Below are positions 52,698 through 62,334 of a stretch of DNA of 64,000 nt, piece after piece. Where the stretch lies: the NCBI GenBank assembly GCA_035544215.1, contig DATKHY010000007.1, positions 186,001-250,000 on the forward strand, read 5' to 3'. Numbering within the stretch: position 1 is the stretch's first letter; every line of letters starts with the position of its first letter. This stretch comes from Candidatus Binatia bacterium (lineage in GTDB: Bacteria > Vulcanimicrobiota > Vulcanimicrobiia > Vulcanimicrobiales > Vulcanimicrobiaceae). Both the position numbers and the translations under genes were made by a program. The notes under the pieces were generated by a model. It worked only from the letters and a program-made list of their open reading frames with translations. It had not been told where the DNA came from and searched no databases.

Positions 52698-54061
52698 TCG
52701 TAACGATCGATCCCACCACGGGCGACGTGATCGAGCGTATCCCGCCGATGGATGCGGTGCAAATCGACGCGCGGCTCGGCGCGGCCGCGCGCGCCGCACG
52801 AGCGTGGGCCACCGAACCGTTCGAAAATCGCGCCGCGCTCCTGCGCGACGTCGCGCGGCGTCTGCGCGACGAGAGCGAATCGCTGGCGGTCACCGCGGTG
52901 CACGAGATGGGCAAGCCGATCGTGCAGGCGCGAGCCGAAGTCGAGAAGTGCGCGTGGGCGTGCGACTATTTTTCCGAACACGGGGCCGACATGCTCGCGC
53001 CGCAGAACGCGCCTTCGAACGCCGCTCGCAGCTACGTCGCGTTTCGTCCGCTCGGTGTGCTGCTCGCGATCATGCCGTGGAACTTTCCCTACTGGCAGGT
53101 TTTTCGCGCGGCGGCGCCCGCGCTGATGGCCGGGAACACGCTGCTGCTCAAGCATGCGGCCAACACGACACGCTGCGCGCTCGAGATCGAACGCGTGTTT
53201 CGCGACGCCGCCGCGCCCGAGGGCGTGTTCGGCGTGTTGCTCGCGCGCGGCGAAGAGATCGACAAGCTGGTCGCCGATCCGCGCATCGCCGCGGTGACGC
53301 TGACCGGCAGCGAACGCGCGGGCGTAGCCGTCGCCAGCGCGGCCGGCGAGGCACTCAAGAAGTGCGTGCTCGAGCTGGGCGGCTCGGATCCCTTCGTCGT
53401 CTTCTCCGACGCGGACCTCGACGCGGCCGCGACCGCGGCGGTCAAGGCGCGCTTTCAGAACAACGGCGAGAGCTGCATCGCCGCCAAACGCTTCATCGTT
53501 GAGGCACCCGTTTACGACCAATTCCTGAAGCGCTTCGTCGAGCGCGCCGCCGCCCAGGTCGTCGGTAATCCGATGGAGGAGCGGGTGCAGATCGGGCCGT
53601 GCGCGCGTGCCGATTTGCGCGAAACCGTGCATGAGCAGGCGTCGGAGTCCGTCGCACAAGGCGCGCGTTGCGCCCTCGGGGGTAAGCCGCGCGGCGGGCG
53701 GGGCTTCTTCTACGAACCGACCATCGTGGCGGACGTCGTTGCCGGCATGCGCATGTTCGACGAGGAGGTGTTCGGACCAGCGGCGGCCGTTGTCCGCGCG
53801 CACGATCGCGACGACGCGCTCGCGCTCGCCAACCGTTCGTCGTTCGGACTCGGCTCGAGCGTGTGGACGAGCGACGTCGCGGCAGCCGAAAATTTCGGCG
53901 CACGCATCGAGGCGGGCGCGGTCTTCATCAACGGCATGGTCGCGAGCGACCCGCGCCTACCGTTCGGCGGCGTCAAGAAGAGCGGCTACGGCCGCGAGCT
54001 CTCCGCCTTCGGCATCCACGAGTTCGTCAACATCCAAACCGTCTGGATCGGCGGCCTCTAG
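52694..54061 (+). CDS. NAD(P)-dependent aldehyde dehydrogenase (succinate-semialdehyde dehydrogenase-like)
   Basis: 455 residues from ATG 52694, overlapping the protease stop. MPWNFPYWQ, AGNTLLLKHA, FTGS-equivalent LTGSERAGVAVA, catalytic Glu in LELGGSDPF, catalytic Cys in NNGESCIAAKRF, and FGGVKKSGYGRELS match the GabD/SSADH branch of the superfamily. It oxidises an aldehyde, probably succinate semialdehyde, to the acid. Last gene of the radA operon. Confidence 0.93.
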   Translation: MIVTIDPTTGDVIERIPPMDAVQIDARLGAAARAARAWATEPFENRAALLRDVARRLRDESESLAVTAVHEMGKPIVQARAEVEKCAWACDYFSEHGADMLAPQNAPSNAARSYVAFRPLGVLLAIMPWNFPYWQVFRAAAPALMAGNTLLLKHAANTTRCALEIERVFRDAAAPEGVFGVLLARGEEIDKLVADPRIAAVTLTGSERAGVAVASAAGEALKKCVLELGGSDPFVVFSDADLDAAATAAVKARFQNNGESCIAAKRFIVEAPVYDQFLKRFVERAAAQVVGNPMEERVQIGPCARADLRETVHEQASESVAQGARCALGGKPRGGRGFFYEPTIVADVVAGMRMFDEEVFGPAAAVVRAHDRDDALALANRSSFGLGSSVWTSDVAAAENFGARIEAGAVFINGMVASDPRLPFGGVKKSGYGRELSAFGIHEFVNIQTVWIGGL

Positions 54062-54062
54062 C

Positions 54063-54370
54063 CTACGGTCCGACGGCCGCGTCGATTCCCGATCCCTGCG
54101 TTGCGAAGACGTTCGTCGGGGCCGACGCGCCCGGCGCGAACTCGAACATCTGGCTCGTGTCGTAGTTGGGCCAGTAGATCGTGCCGTTCGACCGAACGAT
54201 CATCTGCGTGTAGAACCCGTCGACGTTGGCGTTGATGACGCGCTTCGGGCTTTTGCTTCCGGGCGCGAAGACCGCGATCTCGCCCGCATGACCGCCCGCG
54301 TAAATATCCCCCTCCTTGTCGGCGCCGAGCGCACTGCCGCGTTGCGATCGGTGGCGACGCCCACGGATCG
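54063..54370 (-). pseudogene. C-terminal remnant of a beta-propeller protein
   Basis: The minus-strand frame ending at TAG 54063-54065 encodes about 85 readable residues with blade-like pattern: ADKEGDIYAGGHAGEIAVF, SPKRVINANVDGFYTQ, RSNGTIYWPNYD, FEFAPGASAPTNVF. Toward the 5' side the frame loses similarity and reaches a dispersed repeat (54448-54490), and no start or signal peptide exists. It resembles the NHL-like genes at 11-13 kb. The 400-base gap after the aldehyde dehydrogenase is thus a decayed gene plus the repeat. Confidence 0.6.
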
Positions 54371-54447
54371 CGTACGATCGGCTCTACGCCGCGATCGTCG
54401 TCGTCACGGGGCGTCGTTTTCTTCTATGTCTGGAGGGCGCTGCGCTC

Positions 54448-54490
54448 CCCCCTCGACTCCGCCGCTTCGCGGCTTCGCTCAGGATAACAA
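54448..54490. repeat. Dispersed element copy at the aminotransferase 3' end
   Basis: CCCCTCGACTCCGCCGCTTC...GGCTTCGCTCAGGATAACAA. On the minus strand TTATCCTGA supplies the last residues Leu-Ser and the stop of the aminotransferase gene. Confidence 0.6.
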
Positions 54491-55618
54491 CTGGAGGGAA
54501 GCGCAATAGTCCGCGATGCGGAGGATGCCGGCGCGAACGCAGTCCGCGGGCTCGACCCAGCTCAGGCGCAACCAGCCTTCCAGCGATTGGCCGAAGGCGA
54601 TGCCGGGGATCGCGACGACATCGTGGCGTTCGATCAGTTCCTCCGCAACGCGATGCGATCGCGTTCCGCCGGGCAGCTCCACGCAGACGTAAAACGTTCC
54701 TTCCGGCGAGATGAAGCGCAGGCCGGACCCGCGCAGCGTCGCCAGCAGCTCGCCGCGGCGCTCGCGATACCACGCGGCGTGTTCGTGCAACGCGCCCGGA
54801 GTATGAAAGACGTGCAGCGCCACGTGCTGTGCGAACGTGTCCGCACAGGACGTCGCCCAGGCGTGCACCTTGGTCGCCTGCGCGACGAAATCCGCCGGCC
54901 CGAGAATCCATCCGAGCCGCAGCCCCGTGAGCGCGTTGCTCTTGCTCAGCGAGTTCGTGACGATCGTATGCGGATAAATTTGGGCGAAATAGCCCGGGTT
55001 CGGCAGATAAGTCTGCTCGCGATAGATCTCGTCGTGCACTACCCAGATCGGCTCGCCGGCGCGGCGCTCCAGCGCGCGCACGAGGCTCTGGGCCGCGGCG
55101 GCATCGACGACGCGCGCCGTCGGATTGCAGGGCGAGCAGAGCACGATTGCGCGCGTTCGCTCCAAGATCGCCGCCGCGATGCGCTCAGCATCGAAAGCAA
55201 AATCGTCGTCATGGCTCATCGCGACGCTGCGGACCGTCACGCCTTCGAGCGCCGCCATCTTGGCATACGACGGAAACGCCGGCTCGACGATCAGCAGCTC
55301 GTCACGCGCCGGATCGAGGAGCGTCTTGAGCGTAGCGTACATGGCCTCTTGCGAGCCGACCGTGACGCAGACGTTCCGGCCGTGCTCCATGCCGGGGTAA
55401 CTGTAGTGGCGAGCGATGGCGTCGCGCAGCGCCGGGTCGCCGGCGTTGGGCGTGTACTTCAGGCCGTGCTCGGTGACGTGTCGAAGCGCATGTTCCAAAT
55501 GCTCGGGACGCGGCCGGAGCGACGGCTCGCCGAGGCCCAAGTCGATCGAGGTGGCTCGCTTCTTCGACGCAATCTCGCGGATCAGCGAGGCGCTGATGTC
55601 GAGGACACGGGGATTCAT
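54479..55618 (-). CDS. Class I/II PLP aminotransferase (probable N-succinyl-diaminopimelate aminotransferase)
   Basis: 379 residues from ATG 55616-55618 overlapping the dapD stop (ATGA). GLGEPSLRPRPEHLEHAL, CSPCNPTARV, VHDEIYREQTYL and the PLP lysine in SLSKSNALTGLRLGW identify fold type I aspartate aminotransferase family. Position directly after dapD suggests the DapC step, transfer of an amino group to N-succinyl-2-amino-6-ketopimelate in lysine synthesis; specificity is inferred from context only. The stop lies in a dispersed repeat. Confidence 0.88.
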   Translation of the reverse strand: MNPRVLDISASLIREIASKKRATSIDLGLGEPSLRPRPEHLEHALRHVTEHGLKYTPNAGDPALRDAIARHYSYPGMEHGRNVCVTVGSQEAMYATLKTLLDPARDELLIVEPAFPSYAKMAALEGVTVRSVAMSHDDDFAFDAERIAAAILERTRAIVLCSPCNPTARVVDAAAAQSLVRALERRAGEPIWVVHDEIYREQTYLPNPGYFAQIYPHTIVTNSLSKSNALTGLRLGWILGPADFVAQATKVHAWATSCADTFAQHVALHVFHTPGALHEHAAWYRERRGELLATLRGSGLRFISPEGTFYVCVELPGGTRSHRVAEELIERHDVVAIPGIAFGQSLEGWLRLSWVEPADCVRAGILRIADYCASLQLLS

Positions 55619-56442
55619 AGGGCGAGCTCGTATTCGCGCAGGGCGGCGTTGAGCGACACCTTGAGGTCGGTTGCTTCGCTGCGCGTTCCGACGATCAGTG
55701 CGCACTGCGTGGCATACTCTCCAGCTGCGAAGCGCTTCGGCAGCACGCCGGGGATCACGACGGCTCGCGCCGGCACGCGACCCTTGGTGACGGCCGGCTC
55801 GCTCCCGCGCACGTCGACGATCGGCGTGCTGGCCGTCAGCACGACGCCGGCGCCGAGCACCGCCTCCTGTTCCACGCGCACGCCCTCGACGATGATGCAG
55901 CGAGAGCCGATAAACGCGCCGTCTTCCACGATCACCGGCGCCGCCTGCTGCGGCTCGAGGACGCCTCCGATTCCCACGCCTCCGGAGAGGTGCACGCCGC
56001 GACCGATCTGCGCGCAGGATCCGACGGTCGCCCACGTGTCGATCATGCTGTCGTCGCCGACGTAGGCGCCGATGTTCACGAATCCCGGCATCAAGATCAC
56101 GCCCCGCCCGAGGAAGCTGCCGTAGCGCGCCACTCCCGGGGGAACGCAGCGAACGCCGAGCTTCTTGTAGTTACGCTTGACCCGAAGCTTGTCGTAGAAG
56201 ACCAGGCCGTCTCCGCGCCGATCGCCCATCCACTCGATCTTGCTCCGTCGGAAATAGAGCAGGATCGCCGCCTTCAACCATGCGTTCGTTACCCAGTCGC
56301 CATCCCGCGGCTCGGCAACGCGAACCGCGCCTTCGTCCAGCAGCGCGATCACCCGGTCGACGGCGCGCCCGCTCTGGCCGTGCAGGTCTGCATCCCCGCG
56401 CTCCAATGCTGCGATTTGCAGTTGCAGGTGTTCTAGCGTCAC
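55615..56442 (-). CDS. dapD: 2,3,4,5-tetrahydropyridine-2,6-dicarboxylate N-succinyltransferase
   Basis: 275 residues. The left-handed beta-helix has GVILMPGFVNIGAYVGDDSMIDTWATVGSCAQIG (short: PGFVNIGAYV, MIDTWATVGSCAQ), HLSGGVGIGGVLEP and GSRCIIVEGVRV; the N-terminal helical domain has NAWLKAAILLYFR. It adds succinyl-CoA to tetrahydrodipicolinate on the way to diaminopimelate and lysine. Coupled to the aminotransferase. Confidence 0.96.
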   Translation of the reverse strand: MTLEHLQLQIAALERGDADLHGQSGRAVDRVIALLDEGAVRVAEPRDGDWVTNAWLKAAILLYFRRSKIEWMGDRRGDGLVFYDKLRVKRNYKKLGVRCVPPGVARYGSFLGRGVILMPGFVNIGAYVGDDSMIDTWATVGSCAQIGRGVHLSGGVGIGGVLEPQQAAPVIVEDGAFIGSRCIIVEGVRVEQEAVLGAGVVLTASTPIVDVRGSEPAVTKGRVPARAVVIPGVLPKRFAAGEYATQCALIVGTRSEATDLKVSLNAALREYELAL

Positions 56443-56558
56443 GGGGCCACAGCTACGGCGCCGGGTAAGCCTGCCCCCGCCGCGCTCACGCCAAGACTAC
56501 AGGGGCGGCTATGCCGCGAAGCGCATTATCCTAGCCCTGCAGCGCGAAAGGAGTTTCC

Positions 56559-58562
56559 GTGCCGAACTCGCCGAGCGACGAACAGAGAATCAACGCCATC
56601 CGCTTTCTCGCGGTCGATGCGGTCCAAAAGGCCAACTCCGGCCATCCCGGCATGCCGATGGGGGCGGCGGCGATGGCCTATACGTTATGGACGCGCCACC
56701 TGCACTTCAACCCCGAGGATCCGCACTGGTTGAACCGCGACCGCTTCGTCCTCTCCGCCGGGCATGGCTCGATGCTGCTCTACGCTCTGCTCTACCTCAC
56801 CGGATACGATCTGACGCTCGACGACATCAAGAGCTTTCGTCAGTTGAATAGCAAGACGCCGGGACATCCCGAGGCGGAACGAACGCCCGGGGTCGAGGCG
56901 ACCACCGGCCCGCTCGGCCAGGGGATCGCCAACGCGCTCGGCATGGCGATCGCCGAAGCGCACCTCGGCGCGGTCTACAATCGCTCCGATCAGCCGATCG
57001 TCGACCATTTCACGTACTGCATCTGCGGAGACGGCGACCTGATGGAAGGGATCAGTCAAGAGGCGGTGTCGCTGGCCGGGCACTTGAAGCTCGGGAAGCT
57101 GATCGTCTTTTACGACGACAATCTCGTCTCGCTCGCGGGACCGACCGATATCACGCTCACCGACGATCCGGTCGCGCGCTTCGACGCGAGCGGCTGGCAC
57201 ACGCAGCTGATCGACATCGACCATGGCAACGACGTCGCGACGATCGATCAGGCCATCACCGTCGCCAAGAACGTCACGGACCGCCCGTCGTTGATCGCGG
57301 TGCGGACCCACATCGGCTACGGTTCGCCGCGCCAAGACAGTTATCTCGCGCACGGCGAGGCGCTCGGCCCCGAGAACGTCAAGAAATCGAAAGAGGAGCT
57401 GGGGTGGCCGCTCCAACCCGACTTCTACGTGCCCGAAGATGTCCTGGGCTTCTATCGCGAGATCGGCGCGAAGGGCGCCGAGCTTGAGGCGCGGTGGCAG
57501 GCGACGTACGACGTATGGAAGCGCGCGAACTCCGACCTCGGCGCGCAGCTCGAGCGCGCGCTGCGCGAGGAGATCCCCGCGAACCTTCCCTGGCCCACGT
57601 TCACGGCCGAGAACGGCAACGTGGCGACGCGCGACGCCGGCGGTGCCGTTATGAACGCGATCGCGCTGGCGCTCCCCGAGCTGGTGGGCGGGTCCGCGGA
57701 CCTTGATCCCTCGACGAAGACGTACCTCAAGAACTGCGGCGACTTCGAACCCGGCAACTACGCGGGGCGCAACATTCATTACGGCGTGCGCGAGCACGCG
57801 ATGGTGGCTGCGACGAGCGGCATCTCACTGCACGGTGGCCTGCTGCCATTCGCAGCGACGTTCTTCAATTTTGTCGACTACGCCAAGCCCGCCGTGCGCC
57901 TCGCGTGCCTCACGGGAATCCGCTCGATCTACGTGTTTACGCACGACTCCGTCTTCCTCGGAGAGGACGGCCCCACTCACGAGCCGATCGAGCAGCTCGC
58001 GACGCTGCGGGCGACGCCCAACTGCTACGCGGTGCGCCCCGCCGACGCGCTCGAGACACTCGAGGCCTGGAAGCTCGCGATCGCGAGCAAGCATTCTCCT
58101 TACGCCCTCGTGCTGACGCGGCAGAAGGTGCCGTTCCTGGGAGTGCGCGACGCCGCCGTGAGCAAGGGCGCCTACGTCATCGCCGAGGCCGAGGGCGGCC
58201 GGCCCGACCTCATTCTGATCGCGACCGGGTCCGAGGTGGCGCTCGCGATCGACACCAAGAAAATTCTCGATGCCAAGGGCGTCCGCACGCGCGTAGTCTC
58301 GATGCCCTGCTGGCGGCTCTTCGACGAGCAGCCGCAGTCGTATAGAGACGAGATACTTCCCCCGTCTATCGGCGCGCGGATGTCGATCGAGGCGGCGGCG
58401 ACCTTGGGCTGGTCGAAGTACGTGGGCGACCACGGGTTCGCGTTTGGTATCGACGGGTTCGGCCGGTCGGCACCGGCGGCGGCGATCGCGACGGCGTTCG
58501 GCTTCACGCCGGAACACGTCGCCGACGTCGCGCTGCAAAAATTCGCTTTAGCCGCTCACTAG
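56559..58562 (+). CDS. tkt: Transketolase
   Basis: 667 residues from GTG 56559, with AAAGGAG six bases upstream. Signatures: AVDAVQKANSGHPGMPMG, GDGDLMEGISQEA (thiamine diphosphate GDG motif, about 155), and GVREHAMVAATSGISLHGG (short: YGVREHAMVA). It moves two-carbon units between sugar phosphates. First gene of the pentose-phosphate operon; ends nine bases before tal-pgi. Confidence 0.97.
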   Translation: MPNSPSDEQRINAIRFLAVDAVQKANSGHPGMPMGAAAMAYTLWTRHLHFNPEDPHWLNRDRFVLSAGHGSMLLYALLYLTGYDLTLDDIKSFRQLNSKTPGHPEAERTPGVEATTGPLGQGIANALGMAIAEAHLGAVYNRSDQPIVDHFTYCICGDGDLMEGISQEAVSLAGHLKLGKLIVFYDDNLVSLAGPTDITLTDDPVARFDASGWHTQLIDIDHGNDVATIDQAITVAKNVTDRPSLIAVRTHIGYGSPRQDSYLAHGEALGPENVKKSKEELGWPLQPDFYVPEDVLGFYREIGAKGAELEARWQATYDVWKRANSDLGAQLERALREEIPANLPWPTFTAENGNVATRDAGGAVMNAIALALPELVGGSADLDPSTKTYLKNCGDFEPGNYAGRNIHYGVREHAMVAATSGISLHGGLLPFAATFFNFVDYAKPAVRLACLTGIRSIYVFTHDSVFLGEDGPTHEPIEQLATLRATPNCYAVRPADALETLEAWKLAIASKHSPYALVLTRQKVPFLGVRDAAVSKGAYVIAEAEGGRPDLILIATGSEVALAIDTKKILDAKGVRTRVVSMPCWRLFDEQPQSYRDEILPPSIGARMSIEAAATLGWSKYVGDHGFAFGIDGFGRSAPAAAIATAFGFTPEHVADVALQKFALAAH

Positions 58563-58571
58563 GAGACGAAC

Positions 58572-61412
58572 ATGGAGAAACAAGTTCGGGAACTGCTCGA
58601 CGCCGGTCAGAGCGTGTGGATCGACTACCTGCGGCGAAGCATGTTCGCCTCCGGCGAGCTCGCGCGCCTCATCGATCGGGGCGTGCGCGGGATGACGAGC
58701 AATCCGACGATCTTCGAGAAGGCCATCGGCGCCGGCAACGATTACGACGAGCAGCTCGCAACGCTGATCGGGTCGGAGAAGAACGCCGACGCGCTGTTCT
58801 GGGATCTGGCGGTCGCGGACATCCAAAGCGCCTGCGACGCGTTCGCGCCGGTCCACGCGTCTTCGGGCGGCAACGACGGATTCGTGAGCCTCGAGGTCTC
58901 GCCGCTGCTCGCCCACGATACCGCGGGCACGATCGCCATGGTCGAAGAGCTCTGGAAGCGAGTGAGCCGGCCGAACGTGATGATCAAGATCCCGGGCACC
59001 AAGGAGGGGCTGCCTGCGATCGAAGAGTCGATCTACCGCGGATACAACATCAACGTCACGCTCGTGTTTTCGGTCGAGATGTACGAGCGCGCGGCCCGCG
59101 CATACGTCAAGGGCTTGGAGCGCCGCGTAGCCGAGGGTAAGCCGATCGACAAGATTCGCTCGGTCAACTCGGTCTTCGTGAGCCGAATCGACACTGCGAT
59201 CGACAAGCTGCTGCAAGACCGCATTGCCAAGGGCGAAAAGCTCGAGCCTCTGCTCGGCAAGACCGGCATCGCCGGCCTAAAGCTGACCTATCAAAAGTTC
59301 AAGGAGATCTTCGTCGGCGACGACTTCGCCCCGCTTCGTGCAAAGGGCGCCGCGGTCCAGCGCCCGCTGTGGGCCTCGACCTCCACGAAGAATCCGCACT
59401 ATCCCGACCTCATGTACGTCGAAAACGTGGTGGGACGCGACACCGTCAACACGATGCCGCCGCCGACGTTCGATGCATTGATCGACCACGGAAAGATCGC
59501 TCCCGACACCGTCGAGAGCGATCTGCGCGGCGCCGCCGACGTGATGCGCGCGCTGCAGGACGCGAAGATCTCGCTCTTCGACGTGACGCACCAGCTGCAG
59601 GTCGAGGGCGTCACGCTCTTCTCGGATTCGTTCGCGGCGCTGCTCGGGGCGATCGTCTACAAGCAGAAGCTCCTCGAGTCGGGCGGCGCCGAACGCGTGC
59701 GGCTCTCGCTGGGAACGTCGCAGCCGGCCTATGACTCCGCGCTCGCGCGCCTCGCCGAGGCCGACTTCCTCAAACGTCTTTGGGCGCACGACGCCGCGCT
59801 CTGGTCGAGCGATCCCGATGCTGTGGCGATCATCAAGAAGTCGCTGGGATGGCTCGACATTCAACAGCACATGCTGGAAGAGGTTCCGGGGCTCAAGTCT
59901 TTTGCCAACGAATCGCGCGAGAGCTTCGGTTTCGCGGTCGTCTGTGGCATGGGGGGCAGCTCGCTCGCACCTGACATCCTCGCCGACACGTTCGGCACGT
60001 ACGACGGCTACCCCGAGCTGCACGTGCTCGACTCGACTTCTCCGCAACAGATCAAGGAGCTCGAGGGCCAAATTCACATCCCTCACACGATGTTCATCAT
60101 CTCGAGCAAGAGCGGCACGACGACCGAGCCGAACGCGTTCTACGCGTATTTTCACGAGAAGGTGTCCAAGCAGGTGGGCTCGTCCGTCGCGGGGCGGAAC
60201 TTCGTCGCGATCACCGACCCCGGAACCACGCTCGACAAGGAGGCTCAGGAGGCGTCGTTCCGCGCCGACTTCGAGAACGACCCGAACATCGGCGGCCGTT
60301 ACTCGGCGCTCTCGTTCGTCGGCATCGCGCCGGCCGCAATCGCCGGTTACAACGTCAACCTGCTGCTCGATCGCGCGCTCGGCGCGATGCACGCCAACGA
60401 CCGTAGCGTCGATCCGCGCACGGCTCCGGGCGTGCGGTTCGGCGCCGCGATCGGCGGCCTGGCGGTAAACGGGCGCGACAAGCTCACGATCGTCACGCAT
60501 CCCGACGTGAAGGCGTTCGGCGCATGGGCGGAACAGCTCATCGCAGAATCGACGGGTAAGCTCGGCAAGGGAATCGTCCCGATTGAGGGCGAGTCGCTCG
60601 GCCCGCCAGACGTTTACTCCGACGATCGCGTTTTCGTCTACGTCGGCGCCAATCTGCCCGCGCCCGACGCTGGAGTCGACGAGAAGCTCAAGGCCCTCGA
60701 ATCGGCCGGTCACCCGGTGATTCGCCTCGCGATGAACGACCGCTACGATCTCGGCGAGCAGTTCTACCTCTGGGAGATCGCGGTGGCGGCTGCCGGCGTG
60801 ATCCTCGGCATCAACGCGTTCGATCAGCCGAACGTGCAAGAGTCGAAAGACAACACGGTCGCGCTGCTCGCGCAGTACGCGAAGAACGGCAGCTTCGACG
60901 AGCCGAAGGCGGACGTCCAGGGCCAGGACTTCGACGTCACCTATCTCTCCGGAAGTCGTGGTGACAAGGGGCAGAGTCCAGCACGGGCTCTGGCGGGACT
61001 CTTTGGGCAGCTGCATCCGCACGACTACAACGCCATCACGGCGTACATCGCCCGCAACGAAACGCACGCAAAGCTGCTGGAAGAGCTGCGGCTGAAGATT
61101 CGCGACGCGCAGCGCATTGCGACGACCGTCGGCTTCGGGCCGCGCTTCCTGCATTCGACCGGACAGCTCCATAAGGGCGGCCCGGATACGTGCGTCGTGC
61201 TGCAGATCACCGCCGACGACCCCGACGATCCGATGATCCCCGGCATGAACGTCGGGTTCCGCACGCTGCTCGCCGCGCAGGCCCTGGGCGATTGGATGTC
61301 CCTGGACAAGCGAAATCGGCGGGGCGTGCGCGTGCACCTCAAGGGCGCCGTGGAGCCGGCGCTGCGCGCGCTCATCGATGCGGTGGACGAAGCGCTGGCA
61401 GTACGAGCGTAG
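58572..61412 (+). CDS. Bifunctional transaldolase/glucose-6-phosphate isomerase
   Basis: 946 residues, two enzymes in one chain. Residues 1-370 are transaldolase: MTSNPTIFEKAIG, VMIKIPGTKEGLPAIE with the Schiff-base Lys, WASTSTKNPHYPD. Residues about 400-946 are phosphoglucose isomerase: MGGSSLAPDIL, SKSGTTTEPNAF, GGRYSALSFVG, GINAFDQPNVQESK, and a C-terminal HSTGQLHKGGP. The fusion is known from several bacterial groups and links glycolysis to the pentose cycle. Between tkt and gnd. Confidence 0.96.
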   Translation: MEKQVRELLDAGQSVWIDYLRRSMFASGELARLIDRGVRGMTSNPTIFEKAIGAGNDYDEQLATLIGSEKNADALFWDLAVADIQSACDAFAPVHASSGGNDGFVSLEVSPLLAHDTAGTIAMVEELWKRVSRPNVMIKIPGTKEGLPAIEESIYRGYNINVTLVFSVEMYERAARAYVKGLERRVAEGKPIDKIRSVNSVFVSRIDTAIDKLLQDRIAKGEKLEPLLGKTGIAGLKLTYQKFKEIFVGDDFAPLRAKGAAVQRPLWASTSTKNPHYPDLMYVENVVGRDTVNTMPPPTFDALIDHGKIAPDTVESDLRGAADVMRALQDAKISLFDVTHQLQVEGVTLFSDSFAALLGAIVYKQKLLESGGAERVRLSLGTSQPAYDSALARLAEADFLKRLWAHDAALWSSDPDAVAIIKKSLGWLDIQQHMLEEVPGLKSFANESRESFGFAVVCGMGGSSLAPDILADTFGTYDGYPELHVLDSTSPQQIKELEGQIHIPHTMFIISSKSGTTTEPNAFYAYFHEKVSKQVGSSVAGRNFVAITDPGTTLDKEAQEASFRADFENDPNIGGRYSALSFVGIAPAAIAGYNVNLLLDRALGAMHANDRSVDPRTAPGVRFGAAIGGLAVNGRDKLTIVTHPDVKAFGAWAEQLIAESTGKLGKGIVPIEGESLGPPDVYSDDRVFVYVGANLPAPDAGVDEKLKALESAGHPVIRLAMNDRYDLGEQFYLWEIAVAAAGVILGINAFDQPNVQESKDNTVALLAQYAKNGSFDEPKADVQGQDFDVTYLSGSRGDKGQSPARALAGLFGQLHPHDYNAITAYIARNETHAKLLEELRLKIRDAQRIATTVGFGPRFLHSTGQLHKGGPDTCVVLQITADDPDDPMIPGMNVGFRTLLAAQALGDWMSLDKRNRRGVRVHLKGAVEPALRALIDAVDEALAVRA

Positions 61413-61425
61413 GAAAGGAAGCGAC

Positions 61426-62334
61426 ATGCAACTCGGGATGGTCGGGCTCGGCAAGATGGGCGAATACATGACGCAGCGCCTGATCGGAGGCGGCCATAAA
61501 GTGGTCGCGTACGATCGCGATCCGCAAGCCGTTGCGAGGGCGGCCGGGGACGGCGCTACGGGTGCGGACAGCCTCGCCGACATGGTCGCGAAGCTGACGG
61601 AATCGCCGAAGGTGGCGTGGGTCATGGTGCCCGCAGGTACGCCGACTGACGATACGATCCACGCGCTCGCCGACGCGATGGGCAGCGGCGCCATTATCAT
61701 CGACGGCGGCAACAGCAATTATAAAGATGGCCTGCGTCTCTACGCGAACTGCAAGGCCAAAGGCGTCTCGCTGATCGACGCCGGAACAAGCGGCGGCGTC
61801 TGGGGGCTGCAGGAAGGCTACTGCCTCATGGTCGGGGGCGACGACGCCCCCGTGAAACACTGCGAGCCGATCTTCCTCACGCTCGCGCCGCCGAACGGCT
61901 ACGCGCACGTGGGGCCGCCAGGTGCCGGCCACTTCTCCAAAATGGTACACAACGGCATCGAGTACGGACTGCTCCAGGCCTACGGCGAGGGATTCGAGAT
62001 CCTCAAGGACTCCCGGTACGACTACGACCTCGGACAGCTCGCCGAGCTCTGGACGCACGCGAGCGTCGTGCGCTCGTGGCTTCTCGAGCTGCTGGTTCTG
62101 GCGTTCAAGCAAGATCCGGATCTCAAAGACATTCGCGGCTACGTCGAGGACACGGGCGAGGGCCGTTGGACAGTAGAGGCGGCGATCGACGAGAACGTGC
62201 CGGCGCCAGTCATCACCCTTTCGCTGCTCGCGCGCATGGCGTCGCGACAGGACGAGTCCTTCAGCGCGAAGGTCGTTGCGGCGCTGCGCAACCAATTCGG
62301 CGGGCACGCCGTCAAGAGCGAGGCGCATGCCTGA
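61426..62334 (+). CDS. gnd: 6-phosphogluconate dehydrogenase, decarboxylating (short YqeC/GndA-type)
   Basis: 302 residues from ATG 61426 after AGGAAAGGAAG. Rossmann GLGKMGEYMTQRL with YDRDPQAV (an Asp at the end of strand 2, which tends to favour NAD over NADP), DGGNSNYKDGLR, GTSGGVWGLQEGYCLMVGG and HFSKMVHNGIEYG. The 300-residue length is the short form found in Gram-positive and other bacteria. Its end overlaps zwf by eight bases. Confidence 0.95.
   Translation: MQLGMVGLGKMGEYMTQRLIGGGHKVVAYDRDPQAVARAAGDGATGADSLADMVAKLTESPKVAWVMVPAGTPTDDTIHALADAMGSGAIIIDGGNSNYKDGLRLYANCKAKGVSLIDAGTSGGVWGLQEGYCLMVGGDDAPVKHCEPIFLTLAPPNGYAHVGPPGAGHFSKMVHNGIEYGLLQAYGEGFEILKDSRYDYDLGQLAELWTHASVVRSWLLELLVLAFKQDPDLKDIRGYVEDTGEGRWTVEAAIDENVPAPVITLSLLARMASRQDESFSAKVVAALRNQFGGHAVKSEAHA

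Noticed and set aside
59277-61718. 813-codon minus-strand open frame opposite tal-pgi
   Set aside because: Arg/Val/Asp-rich composition without motifs; an antisense shadow of a well-supported enzyme gene. The same holds for the 493-codon frame opposite zwf.
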